Of a stretch of DNA of 57,456 bases, positions 25,381 through 33,939 are shown piece after piece. Source of the stretch: an uncultured Lachnospiraceae bacterium (GTDB lineage: Bacteria > Bacillota > Clostridia > Lachnospirales > Lachnospiraceae). A model generated the notes under the pieces. That model saw nothing but the letters and a program-made list of their open reading frames with translations. It did no database searches and was not told the origin of the DNA. The stretch covers positions 1 to 57,456 of the forward strand of contig CAJUOO010000012.1 in the NCBI GenBank assembly GCA_910588535.1. Reading direction: 5' to 3'. How positions within the stretch are numbered: position 1 is the first letter of the stretch; every line of letters begins with the position of its first letter. Both the position numbers and the translations under genes were made by a program.

Positions 25381-25563
25381 AGAGTGATTCGCCCAGAGAA
25401 TTGCCTCCACTGCCATTCTCTTGTTTGTGTTCAGTGAAAGATGGAGTGGTCACTAAGCTTGAAAGGATCTCGCTTAAGAGTGCCAAAGGATATATGCTGA
25501 CATTTTTCACTGTGCACGAGCGGAGTAACAGAAAAATGGTGGTCTGGCTATGCGGATCACTCT
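25381..25563. repeat. Foldback palindromic repeat, copy 3, with terminal inverted repeats
   Basis: A 183-bp element bounded by AGAGTGATTCGC and GCGGATCACTCT. The left arm continues AGAGAATTGCC...TCAGTGAAAG, the right arm reads TTTTTCACTGTGCACGAGCGGAGTAAC; both align with copies 1, 2 and the window-end copy. The central part (GTCACTAAGCTTGA) also aligns with the window-end copy, so the homology covers the loop too. It fills most of the 272-base gap between leuB and the HD-GYP gene. Confidence 0.75.
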
Positions 25564-25631
25564 ATTACTATTCCCTGCCCTGTTCTCTTGACAAATTAGT
25601 ATTTCAAGAAATAATGTGCTTCTATGTATCT

Positions 25632-26705
25632 CTAATCCAGTAGTTCTTTTATGCTCAGGTCATTTCTTGTAGCCAGATCTAAGAATGATGCTCCCACCTG
25701 AACCAGAGGTCTAGATACATTAAATTTGTTGATCAGGATAATCTGCGCTGTCTCTCCAGTGTTTAACCGCACATTGTGCTGAATAAAATTATTGGCGATT
25801 CTTGAGATAAAGATCATAAGCATCTGGGAATCCAGCTTATGGTGGCCGTTCACCTCCAAGTATTTTAGCACATCAAAAGGAGACATTGCCTCCACGCCCG
25901 GTTCCTTCATAGTCAGTGTGTCATAAATGTCCGCGATGGCGATGCAGCGGGAGTAGCGGTTGATATTGGCATGGGAAATACGAAGAGGGAAGCCTTTTCC
26001 GTCAAGTCGCTCGTGGTGGGTCAGCACAGCCTGCTTGATACGGTTGTCCAAAGCCTTTTCTTTGATAAGGTTGTAGCCAGCTATCACGTGCTTTGAGAAA
26101 TGCCCGCCCTTTAAGTCATCTTTAAAATGAAAGTTCTTAAGCTCGTCTTTTGTGCATCTTAATATGCCAATATCGTGTAAGAGGGAGGCGATCATCACAA
26201 TCTCGATCTCATCCTGTTCAAAATTCATCCATTTTGCCAGAATCTGTGAGAAAAGAGCGACGTTGATGGAGTGCGTGTAGAGATCCTCATCGCTTCGTTT
26301 CATGCGCAAGAGCATATCACACAGATTAATGTCTGTCTCGGAATTTTCAACAATATTCGTCAACATATCCAAAAGGGCGGGAACATCCACCTCGCTGTTG
26401 TTGGAGGCGATCTCCATCAGATTCTGTGACAGGGATGCTTCTGCGACCTCAAAGCTCTGCCGAAAGCCTTCAAATTTCTTTTCATCAATCTTAGGTGCTG
26501 GCACTTCGGGGATGGGCGGGGTTGGTATCTCTGTCTCATATTCTACAATTACATAGTCTATAAAGTGGCGCGCCAGAAGGGAGACAATATCCTTGGTGAC
26601 GGGGGTATTCTCCGGGACAATAATGACACCAGAACGGGAATACACGTTATTTTTTATGGTCATACCCTTGCGCAGACGATTGGTTTGAACTCTAAGCTGT
26701 GTCAT
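25632..26705 (-). CDS. HD-GYP domain protein (probable cyclic-di-GMP phosphodiesterase)
   Basis: 357 residues. An N-terminal ~60-residue domain of the DUF3391-like kind (VQTNRLRKGMTIKNNVYSRSGVIIVPENTPVT) is followed by a linker and the HD-GYP domain from about residue 145. Metal ligands appear in SLLHDIGILR and VLTHHERLDGKGFP; the last motif reads GFP in place of GYP, a common variant. CIAIADIYDTLT and the P/D-rich end of the domain are present. Such enzymes hydrolyse cyclic-di-GMP. No GGDEF or receiver domain is fused to it. It is divergent from the two-component gene at 26854 across 150 bases. Confidence 0.9.
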   Translation of the reverse strand: MTQLRVQTNRLRKGMTIKNNVYSRSGVIIVPENTPVTKDIVSLLARHFIDYVIVEYETEIPTPPIPEVPAPKIDEKKFEGFRQSFEVAEASLSQNLMEIASNNSEVDVPALLDMLTNIVENSETDINLCDMLLRMKRSDEDLYTHSINVALFSQILAKWMNFEQDEIEIVMIASLLHDIGILRCTKDELKNFHFKDDLKGGHFSKHVIAGYNLIKEKALDNRIKQAVLTHHERLDGKGFPLRISHANINRYSRCIAIADIYDTLTMKEPGVEAMSPFDVLKYLEVNGHHKLDSQMLMIFISRIANNFIQHNVRLNTGETAQIILINKFNVSRPLVQVGASFLDLATRNDLSIKELLD

Positions 26706-26797
26706 GGTAATTAACCTACCTTACTTTTTTTATAAGACTATTATAATAAATTCTGAGAAAAAGAAAAGTAGAAAATGTGGAAAAGATGTATCTTTTC

Positions 26798-26826
26798 TTG
26801 AAAAGAGACAGAGTATCTGGTAAAAT
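26798..26826 (+). promoter_or_regulatory. Promoter of the two-component/ABC module
   Basis: TTGAAA (26798-26803), a 17-base spacer, TAAAAT (26821-26826). Confidence 0.75.
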
Positions 26827-26853
26827 CATAAAAAACTAATTGGGAGAGGCAGA

Positions 26854-27513
26854 ATGGAGAAGGGAAAGATATTGATTGTGGAGGATGATCATACGCTGAA
26901 TAATGGAATTGCCCTTTCGCTGGGGAAGGAAAGGATGCTTCAGGCTCACACGCTTTCAGAGGCGAGAAAGCTATTTGATAACACGGTGGATCTGGTGATT
27001 CTTGATATTAATCTTCCTGATGGGAGTGGACTGGATTTTTGTAGAGAGCTGCATAGTTCGAGCAAGGTTCCGGTGATTTTTTTGACGGCGAATGATATGG
27101 AGATTGATATTGTGACGGGGCTTGAGATGGGGGCAGATGATTATATTACAAAGCCATTTTCCCTGATGGTGCTGAGAGCGAGAGTAAACGCTGTGCTTCG
27201 AAGAAAGGAGCCAGAGGCGGTTACGTATATTCAGGGAGGTTTTTCTTTTGATTTTGATCAGATGATTTTTATGGTGGATGGAAAGAGTGTGAGCTTGAGT
27301 AAGACAGAGCAGAAGCTTCTTAAGCTTCTGGTGACAAACCGAGGTCTGACGCTCACAAGAGAGCTCTTAATTGACCGCATCTGGTCTGATGGTGCGGAAT
27401 ATGTGGAGGAAAATGCCTTGTCTGTGACAGTGAGACGTCTTCGGGAGAAGCTGCCCAAGATTCCAATAAAAACGGTGTATGGTGTTGGCTATAGTTTTGA
27501 GAGAGAGGAATAG
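26854..27513 (+). CDS. OmpR/PhoB-type response regulator
   Basis: 219 residues. The receiver domain has the acidic pair in VEDDHTL, phospho-accepting Asp in VILDINLPDG (about residue 51), Thr in FLTAND and Lys in DYITKPF. The C-terminal winged helix has the LTRELLIDRIWSDG and VTVRRLREKL signatures. It is the partner of the kinase beginning four bases after its stop, and it should control the ABC transporter genes behind the kinase, as BceR-type regulators do. Confidence 0.94.
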   Translation: MEKGKILIVEDDHTLNNGIALSLGKERMLQAHTLSEARKLFDNTVDLVILDINLPDGSGLDFCRELHSSSKVPVIFLTANDMEIDIVTGLEMGADDYITKPFSLMVLRARVNAVLRRKEPEAVTYIQGGFSFDFDQMIFMVDGKSVSLSKTEQKLLKLLVTNRGLTLTRELLIDRIWSDGAEYVEENALSVTVRRLREKLPKIPIKTVYGVGYSFEREE

Positions 27514-27517
27514 AAGG

Positions 27518-28477
27518 ATGGATATCATTGATTTGTTGTTGGTGGTGATTTTATTTCTTCTGGCAGTTCTTTGGATTGGTTATAGAAAAGTGGATGCACT
27601 TTTGATAAATTTGGATCGGATGGTTGATTCAGCCATGGATGGCACCTTGAGTGAGAGGCACTTTTCTGAGGAGTATTTGTCCAGATTGGAGGCTAAGCTG
27701 TATCGTTATCTCTCGTCGGGCAGCTTATCAAGAAAGCAGCTTACCGAGCAAAAAGAGGCGGTGGAGGTTTTGGTAGGCAATATTTCTCATCAGACGAAGA
27801 CACCCATTGCTAATATCCTCTTGTATTCTCAGCTTCTAAAAGAAGTGTTTCAAGAAGAGGGGGCAGATAAGGAAGTATATAAAAGTGAGGCACTTGCCGC
27901 CAAGGAGAGGGAGCTTGCTGTGCAGATTGAGCAGCAGGCAGAAAAGCTTAATTTTCTTATTCAATCATTAATTAAGCTTTCAAGAATTGAGAATGGGACG
28001 ATAGTGCTTGTTCCAAAATTTCAGCAGGTTAGGAATATATTTTCTGGGATAAATTGTCCTGCTCTTGCAGAGGAAAAAGAGATCGCGGTAGAGCTGCCTG
28101 AAGTGGAGGCGGGCATCACCGCCTTTTTTGATTGTAAATGGACGGAGGAGGCTTTGTACAATATTCTTGACAATGCAGTGAAATACACGCCTTCTGGCGG
28201 CAGGGTCAGTATATCTGTGAGAGAGTATGAGATGTTTGTGCGGATTGATGTTGCAGATACGGGAATAGGGATTGCGGAGAAGGATATGGCGAGCATTTTT
28301 TTGCGCTTCTATCGCTCGCCAAGTGTGAGCGAGGAGAAGGGGGCGGGAATTGGGCTGTATCTGGCGCGTGAGATTATAGGAAAGGAGGGTGGCTATATTA
28401 AGGTGTCGTCCAAGGTAGGACAGGGCTCTATATTTTCGATATATTTGTCAAAACAGCCAATTCTTTCGAAACTGTAA
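27518..28477 (+). CDS. Sensor histidine kinase without extracytoplasmic sensor domain
   Basis: 319 residues. A single hydrophobic N-terminal segment (about residues 4-24) is followed directly by the dimerisation domain with H-box ISHQTKTPIANILLYSQ, and the ATPase domain with DNAVKYTP, DTGIGIAEKD and GAGIGLYLARE. There is no outer sensor domain, as in intramembrane-sensing kinases that take their signal from a partner ABC permease. The start at ATG 27518 has AGAGAGG nine bases upstream; an earlier in-frame ATG lies inside the regulator gene. Confidence 0.92.
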   Translation: MDIIDLLLVVILFLLAVLWIGYRKVDALLINLDRMVDSAMDGTLSERHFSEEYLSRLEAKLYRYLSSGSLSRKQLTEQKEAVEVLVGNISHQTKTPIANILLYSQLLKEVFQEEGADKEVYKSEALAAKERELAVQIEQQAEKLNFLIQSLIKLSRIENGTIVLVPKFQQVRNIFSGINCPALAEEKEIAVELPEVEAGITAFFDCKWTEEALYNILDNAVKYTPSGGRVSISVREYEMFVRIDVADTGIGIAEKDMASIFLRFYRSPSVSEEKGAGIGLYLAREIIGKEGGYIKVSSKVGQGSIFSIYLSKQPILSKL

Positions 28478-28605
28478 GAATCCAGAAAGAGTGTGGAAAG
28501 ATTCTTTTGTTAGATTGAATATGGTAAAAGAATGGCAGGCCATTGTAGAAGAAAAATGATTTTTATTTGCTTGATAATACAATATGGCAGAGGAGAGGAG
28601 AATCT

Positions 28606-29298
28606 ATGAGCAGTATATTGAGGACGACAGACTTGAAGAAATATTATGGGAGTGGTGAGACGACGGTGAAGGCGCTTGACGGCGTTAATTTTTCGGTGGA
28701 GGATGGAGAATTTGTCGCTATTGTTGGAACATCAGGGAGCGGAAAATCTACATTGCTCCATATGATCGGAGGGCTTGACAGACCGACTGCCGGGAAAGTG
28801 GAGGTGTCAGGCAAGGATATTTTTTCGCTGAAGGATGATGAGCTGACGATATTTCGGCGCAGAAAGATAGGTTTTGTCTTTCAGAATTATAATCTGGTTC
28901 CTGTATTAAATGTCTATGAGAATATTGTGCTTCCGGTAGAACTGGATGGAAATCAGGTGGATCAGAAGCATCTTGACAGTATTCTTCAAACGCTTGGATT
29001 AGATCAGAAGACGGGGCGTCTGCCGGGCGAGCTGTCAGGAGGGCAGCAGCAGAGAGTGGCGATAGCGAGGGCGCTTGCGTCAAAGCCTGCCATTATTCTG
29101 GCCGATGAGCCAACCGGAAATCTTGACAGTAAGACCAGTCAGGATGTGCTGGGGCTTTTGCGGATCACCAGCAATAAATTTCTACAGACGATTGTGATGA
29201 TCACGCACAATGAAGAGATCGCTCAGATGGCGGATCGCATTATTCGAATAGAGGATGGACGGATTGCCACCTCTTCTTATGAGAAGGAGGGGAGGTAG
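28606..29298 (+). CDS. ABC transporter ATP-binding protein (BceA/MacB-like)
   Basis: 230 residues, the usual length for the LolD/BceA group. Walker A GTSGSGKST, Q-loop in FVFQNYNLVPVLNVYEN, signature LSGGQQQRVAIARAL, Walker B IILADEPTGNLDS and His in MITHNEEIAQ are all canonical. The start at ATG 28606 has AGGAGAGGAG upstream. The next gene begins at the base following the stop (TAGATG), showing tight coupling to the permease. Confidence 0.95.
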   Translation: MSSILRTTDLKKYYGSGETTVKALDGVNFSVEDGEFVAIVGTSGSGKSTLLHMIGGLDRPTAGKVEVSGKDIFSLKDDELTIFRRRKIGFVFQNYNLVPVLNVYENIVLPVELDGNQVDQKHLDSILQTLGLDQKTGRLPGELSGGQQQRVAIARALASKPAIILADEPTGNLDSKTSQDVLGLLRITSNKFLQTIVMITHNEEIAQMADRIIRIEDGRIATSSYEKEGR

Positions 29299-31857
29299 AT
29301 GTTTAAGGTTAAGAACAAGAAAACCATTTATCGATTGTCTGATAAAAATTTTCGTGCAGGAAAAATTCGAAATAGTATCGCGGTGATTGCCATTATCTTG
29401 ACATCTGTTTTATTTACGGCATTGTTTACCATAGCGAGCGGCATGGTGGAGAATATTCAGAAACAAACCATGCGTCAGGCAGGCGGTGATGGCATGGCAG
29501 TGCTGAAATACATTACAGAGGAAGAATATCAAAATATGAAGACGCATCCTCTGATTAAGGAAATATCCTACAATCGTATGATTTGTGACGAGATTAAAAA
29601 TGAGGAACTTCTAAAGCGGCATGGAGAGCTTTATTATATGGATGATGTTGGTATAAAGCTTGGATTTTGTGAGCCGGTGGAGGGAAGAAAGCCAGAGGCG
29701 GCAAATGAGATTATGACAGATTTAAAGACGTTGCAGCTTCTTAATATAGAGCCTGAGATCGGCGCAACGGTGCAGCTTACCATGATGGTGCACGGCAAAG
29801 AGGTGACGAGAGATTTTGTATTGTCTGGCTGGTGGGAGGCGGACCCTGTTTTTAATGTCTCTATGATGGTGACATCACGCGCCTATGTGGAGGAACATAT
29901 AGATGAGTTGTATAACAGCTATAAAAGTGATTATTCCCTGACTGGGGTAATAAACAGCTATATTATGTTCTGGGATACCATCGGCTTATCAGAAAAGCTT
30001 GACCGGGTGATCACAGAGAGAGGCTATTCAAGAAATAGCGAGGCGCCAAATTATATTGAGGCAAACACAAACTGGTCTTATATGTCTGCGACTATAGATG
30101 CAGGTACAGCATTTGCTATTTTGGGTGTGGCATTATTAATTATACTTACGGGTTATCTGATTATTTATAATATTTTTCAGATTTCTGTGATTCGAGATAT
30201 TCGCTTTTACGGTCTTTTAAAGACGATTGGAACTACTGGGGCACAGATTAAAAGTATCATACGCAGACAGGTCATGTGGCTTTTGCTGATGGGAATACCA
30301 GCGGGGTTGATTTTGGGTTATGTGATTGGTTGTAAGTTAGTTCCTGTTATTATGAGCTCCACAAGCTATCGGGGTAACTATGAGATAACGCCAAGCCCCA
30401 TAATCTTTCTTGGAAGTACATTATTTGCTATTTTTACCGTGATAGTCAGCACGGCAAAACCTCAGAGAATTGCGGCGAAAGTGTCCCCGATTGAGGCTGT
30501 TCGTTATACCGATAACAGCAATATAAAAAACAGAAGAAATGCTGGCAGGGAACGCAGAAAAGGGGCAAATATACAGAGAATGGCTGCTGCCAATCTGGGA
30601 AGAAACAGAAAGCGCACGGCACTTGTGCTTCTATCTATATCGCTGAGCCTTGTGGTATTTAATAGTATCTATACCGTAAGCATTGGGTTTGATATGGATA
30701 AATTTCTCTCTAAGTTTGTGGATATGGATTTTTTAGTTGCTCATGCGGACTATTTTAATTATAGATATGGAGGACCCTATAATGCTGTCTCAGAAGAATT
30801 TATAGAAGCCGTGAAAGAGCAGCCGGGATTTTTGGAGGGAGGACGATATTATTGTAATTCGATGGGAACACCAGAGGTTTTTAAGGCGGAGGAACCAAAG
30901 AATTATGTTCCCACAATGGGATTGGACAATAGAGATTCTGCTGGATATCTTTTCACAGATGTGATTGGTGTGGAGGATGAGTTGCTTCAGCAATTGGATG
31001 TGCTTGAGGGGGAGATTGATATAAAAAAGTTAAAGTCAGGAGAATATATTTTGGAAGGAGTGCAAATGGACGATAATGGAAAACCGATAGAAGGATCCTC
31101 ACATTATCAGATTGGTGATACTGTTATTTTGCACAATTATAGAGGAACAGGGGAATTAATGGAGGAAAATGAGTTCTGTACATGGGAATATAAGGTTATG
31201 GCAAAGGTTGCGATCAGAACATATACAAATTCCACTGGACGTTTTATTGGCTTTTCTAATTTTTATATTCCTGCTGAGATATATAAAAAGATGGTGGCTG
31301 TGCCGGGAGTGATGAATTATTCCTTCAATGTGAAAGATGGCATGGAAGAGGAGATGGAGGAATTTCTTAAGAATTATACGGAGAATGTCGATCCGATGAT
31401 GGGATATCGCTCAAAGGATCTGTATGTGAAAGAATTTGAAAATTTGCAAAGTATTGTGCTGATAGTAGGTGGAGCGTTAAGCTTTGTCATCGGAATGATA
31501 GGGATCTTGAATTTTATAAATTCTATGCTTACTAGTATATTTACAAGAAGGCGGGAGTTTGCTATGCTGCAATCCATCGGACTGACAAAGAGACAGCTAT
31601 GTGCCATGCTGATGCTGGAAGGTCTTTATTATACCATGGGAGCAGGCGCTCTTTCTGTCTTGCTCGCAGCAGTATTGTCGGTAGGAGTATTAAAGGGAAT
31701 GATAGGAGGAATGTGGTTCTGCACATATCAGTTTACAGTGATTCCCTTGTTGGTGGTATTGCCGATATTGTTGTTGATCGGTGCAGGGCTGCCGTATATG
31801 ATAATAAAGGTGGTGGAAAAACAGAGTATTGTGGAGAGACTGAGAGAATGTGAGTAA
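29299..31857 (+). CDS. FtsX-family ABC transporter permease (852 residues)
   Basis: One N-terminal helix (about residues 28-50), an outer domain of about 210 residues, three helices near 270-390, then a second half with the same order: helix near 435-460, outer domain of about 240 residues, and three helices near 715-845. This duplicated FtsX layout is that of lipoprotein/peptide exporter permeases (MacB/LolE-like fused or Vex/Bce-like relatives). With the adjacent kinase that has no sensor domain it probably senses and removes a cell-envelope-acting peptide. This role is inference from architecture and order. Confidence 0.88.
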   Translation: MFKVKNKKTIYRLSDKNFRAGKIRNSIAVIAIILTSVLFTALFTIASGMVENIQKQTMRQAGGDGMAVLKYITEEEYQNMKTHPLIKEISYNRMICDEIKNEELLKRHGELYYMDDVGIKLGFCEPVEGRKPEAANEIMTDLKTLQLLNIEPEIGATVQLTMMVHGKEVTRDFVLSGWWEADPVFNVSMMVTSRAYVEEHIDELYNSYKSDYSLTGVINSYIMFWDTIGLSEKLDRVITERGYSRNSEAPNYIEANTNWSYMSATIDAGTAFAILGVALLIILTGYLIIYNIFQISVIRDIRFYGLLKTIGTTGAQIKSIIRRQVMWLLLMGIPAGLILGYVIGCKLVPVIMSSTSYRGNYEITPSPIIFLGSTLFAIFTVIVSTAKPQRIAAKVSPIEAVRYTDNSNIKNRRNAGRERRKGANIQRMAAANLGRNRKRTALVLLSISLSLVVFNSIYTVSIGFDMDKFLSKFVDMDFLVAHADYFNYRYGGPYNAVSEEFIEAVKEQPGFLEGGRYYCNSMGTPEVFKAEEPKNYVPTMGLDNRDSAGYLFTDVIGVEDELLQQLDVLEGEIDIKKLKSGEYILEGVQMDDNGKPIEGSSHYQIGDTVILHNYRGTGELMEENEFCTWEYKVMAKVAIRTYTNSTGRFIGFSNFYIPAEIYKKMVAVPGVMNYSFNVKDGMEEEMEEFLKNYTENVDPMMGYRSKDLYVKEFENLQSIVLIVGGALSFVIGMIGILNFINSMLTSIFTRRREFAMLQSIGLTKRQLCAMLMLEGLYYTMGAGALSVLLAAVLSVGVLKGMIGGMWFCTYQFTVIPLLVVLPILLLIGAGLPYMIIKVVEKQSIVERLRECE

Positions 31858-31904
31858 CGGTAACTTTTGTGACAAAGGAGCGAGGTAATTTAGTTGAAGG
31901 ATAG

Positions 31905-31957
31905 CATTTTAGCGTTGATTTTCAATGAAGCAATGTTGAAAAATCAACGCTAAAATG
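31905..31957. terminator. Large bidirectional hairpin terminator
   Basis: A near-perfect 21-bp inverted repeat (CATTTTAGCGTTGATTTTCAA with its complement at 31936-31957) between convergent genes, five bases from the stop of the DUF4230 lipoprotein. Confidence 0.8.
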
Positions 31958-31961
31958 TTAT

Positions 31962-32600
31962 TTATTCTTCAACCGTTTGTGTGGCTACATCTATATCTAA
32001 CTCGTTCAAATCTTTTGCTCCATCAAGATACACCCATTTGATTTTATATGATTTTCCAGTACATTCTCCGATATTATTGACATAATCCTCAAGCAATTTT
32101 TGTGCCCGCTGCTGTGCACTGGCTAACAGGGCAGTATCATTACTTGCATCTTCCTGCATTTTTGCTTGGGCTTCTTGGAAAGCTTTGGTTTGATGTTCTG
32201 CTTCAACGCTTGCGGAGTCATTTGCAACAATAAATGAATCCACATTAAGCGTTTTATCATCCACTTTACAACTCAGAACTTGAGCTGGTGGAATTGTAAT
32301 CGTCACATTTTCTCCGTCAACCTCAATACTTACCAAAGATGTATTAATTCCAATCGTAACAATACCCGAATATTCAATCCAAAACTGTCTGTCCTTTTTC
32401 CAAAATAACACACCTGTAGCATCTTTCTCATCATACTTTGCCACGTTGTGATAATAGCATTGCATTGTCGCTAACTCACAAATGGATTTCATCTGTGCAG
32501 CTTGTGGTGAGAGGTCTTTATTGGCATTATCTGAATTGGCACATGCTGTAAAAGATAAACACATTACAGCAATGAGTATTATACAGAGTATTCTTTTCAC
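31962..32600 (-). CDS. DUF4230 domain lipoprotein (GTG start)
   Basis: 212 residues starting at GTG with GGGGGAGGG eight bases upstream. The signal peptide ends in FTAC (lipobox), so it is a lipid-anchored surface protein. The DUF4230 core is seen in LATMQCYYHNVAKYDEKD, FWIEYSGIVTIGIN, VTITIPPAQVLSC and the alanine/glutamine-rich C-terminal helix AQQRAQKLLEDYVNNIG. The role of the family is unknown. It follows the paralogue at 32619 by 18 bases. The pair is more AT-rich than the genes to the left. Confidence 0.85.
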   Translation of the reverse strand: MKRILCIILIAVMCLSFTACANSDNANKDLSPQAAQMKSICELATMQCYYHNVAKYDEKDATGVLFWKKDRQFWIEYSGIVTIGINTSLVSIEVDGENVTITIPPAQVLSCKVDDKTLNVDSFIVANDSASVEAEHQTKAFQEAQAKMQEDASNDTALLASAQQRAQKLLEDYVNNIGECTGKSYKIKWVYLDGAKDLNELDIDVATQTVEE

Positions 32601-32618
32601 TTTGGATTCCCTCCCCCC

Positions 32619-33218
32619 TTAATCTATCTGCAATTGATATTCAGCGTCCAGTTGTCCAACAAACGGGCTTATCAATGCTTCAATAATATTGTGTGCATTT
32701 TGTTCGGCTAATTCATATATAGCATTTTCGTTGCTACTTTCGTTCTTTACATCTTCGATACATTTTTTATAAGCTTGTTCAGAAACCGTAGATGTATTAG
32801 CTTTGTTGTTTTCGAATATGTAATCCAAAGACGTAATATCAACATTGACATCTGTGATTTTAATTTCTGGGAGTTTTACAGCAATTACTTTCTTTTCATT
32901 ATCAACGGTTATCTCTACCTTTTCAAAATCAATGCCTGCTTTCACTTTTGCGTTATATGAAACGTAATAATCGATCTTTTCTGGATTTTTTTCATTAGCA
33001 ACTTTTGCAATACCGTTATAAACTGCTTCAAAGGTTGATAAATCGTTTACATTGATTATTTTTTCTAAAGTATTCTTATTAATGATTTCAGGTTCTGACT
33101 TTTTGAAAAAATTTTTTGCTACCAATGATGCACAAACAATTGCTATAACTATTACAACAGCAATCATTGCATACAGCATTGACTTGACGCTAATCCTTTG
33201 TTTGGATTTTTCATCCAT
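32619..33218 (-). CDS. DUF4230 domain membrane-anchored protein
   Basis: 199 residues. A basic start and one membrane helix (about residues 13-32) anchor it, with the rest outside. It shares the DUF4230 pattern with the lipoprotein downstream: DLSTFEAVYNGIAKV, YYVSYNAKVKAGIDFEKVEI, KKVIAVKLPEIKITDVNVD and a terminal helix with ELAEQNAHNIIEALI. The two are probably tandem-duplicated partners, one membrane- and one lipid-anchored. GGGAGG lies nine bases upstream of the ATG. Confidence 0.82.
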   Translation of the reverse strand: MDEKSKQRISVKSMLYAMIAVVIVIAIVCASLVAKNFFKKSEPEIINKNTLEKIINVNDLSTFEAVYNGIAKVANEKNPEKIDYYVSYNAKVKAGIDFEKVEITVDNEKKVIAVKLPEIKITDVNVDITSLDYIFENNKANTSTVSEQAYKKCIEDVKNESSNENAIYELAEQNAHNIIEALISPFVGQLDAEYQLQID

Positions 33219-33305
33219 TGTATGTTTCCTCCCTTTTATTTTCTTCTAATGAGTTTTACTGGAATCATTATCCAAAAAACAGACGCAAAAATTATCTTTT
33301 TGTAG

Positions 33306-33334
33306 AATAAAAAGTACGGCTACCGAAGCAACCG
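33306..33334 (-). terminator. Probable minus-strand terminator with TTCG tetraloop
   Basis: Minus strand: CGGTTGC-TTCG-GTAGCCG then TACTTTTTATTC. No complete gene precedes it: about 48 open codons from about 33466 down to a stop at 33322 have no start, and may be a remnant. The rest of the 33219-33579 gap holds nothing I can support. Confidence 0.4.
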
Positions 33335-33579
33335 CACAAAAAAGGACACAATATCCCTTTGGTATCTTGTAAAAACTGCACCATTTCCTCGTTAAGTTGG
33401 TCTGGCAAAGATATTATATCACTAAAGCTCGAAAAATGGAAGTTACTATTGCTGAATTTCCTCTCACATTCTTAGATTGTAAAGTGAAAAGTGAAATTCC
33501 TTTACAGGGAAGTGCTATTACAGAAACAGTGGGAAAAAGATTTATGACCAATTTTTTTGTAATTCTAATTGTATGGGTG

Positions 33580-33608
33580 TTGACAATTCATAATTGAAAT
33601 GTTATTAT
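33580..33608 (+). promoter_or_regulatory. Promoter of the thrS T-box transcript
   Basis: TTGACA (33580-33585), a 17-base spacer, TATTAT (33603-33608). Confidence 0.85.
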
Positions 33609-33615
33609 CTTAAAT

Positions 33616-33876
33616 AAGTTAGCATAAGAAAAAGCGATGACGGAAACAAGTAGCATATGGATTGCAGACAGAGAGAACATCAGTTGGTGGAAGATGTTTA
33701 TGTGGATTGTATGTGAAAACCATTCTTGAGCTGTAATACTGAAAGTAGATGTAAGTATTGCCGTATACCTGCGTTAAAGGTTAGGGTTTGATAGAATCTG
33801 AAGTTAAAAATTAAGGTGGAACCGTGCAATAAGCACCCTTAAAGATACATTGTAGGTATCTTTAAGAGTGCTTTTC
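33616..33876 (+). promoter_or_regulatory. T-box riboswitch (probable specifier ACC, threonine)
   Basis: The leader carries the T-box sequence AAGGTGGAACCGTGC (33813-33827), a stem I with AGAGAGAACATC and GTTGGTGGAAG apical motifs, and a likely specifier ACC in TGAAAACCATTCTTGAG (about 33714-33730). The terminator stem follows (AGCACCCTTAAAGATAC at 33832-33848 with its complement ending at 33872, then TTTT). Uncharged tRNA-Thr would favour the antiterminator formed by the T-box sequence and CACCCTT, allowing thrS expression. Confidence 0.9.
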
Positions 33877-33939
33877 TTATGTTAATTTAATATTCTATTC
33901 GCATCCTGATTTGTAGGAAGTTAGAAAGGAAGAGGTAAA

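Noticed and set aside
25401..25643. 80-residue open frame inside the third foldback repeat
   Set aside because: It lies wholly over the repeat arms and the end of the HD-GYP gene; the sequence is explained by the repeat.
33397..33597. 66-residue plus-strand open frame ahead of thrS
   Set aside because: It has no ribosome binding site and runs through the -35 of the T-box promoter; its translation shows no protein family.
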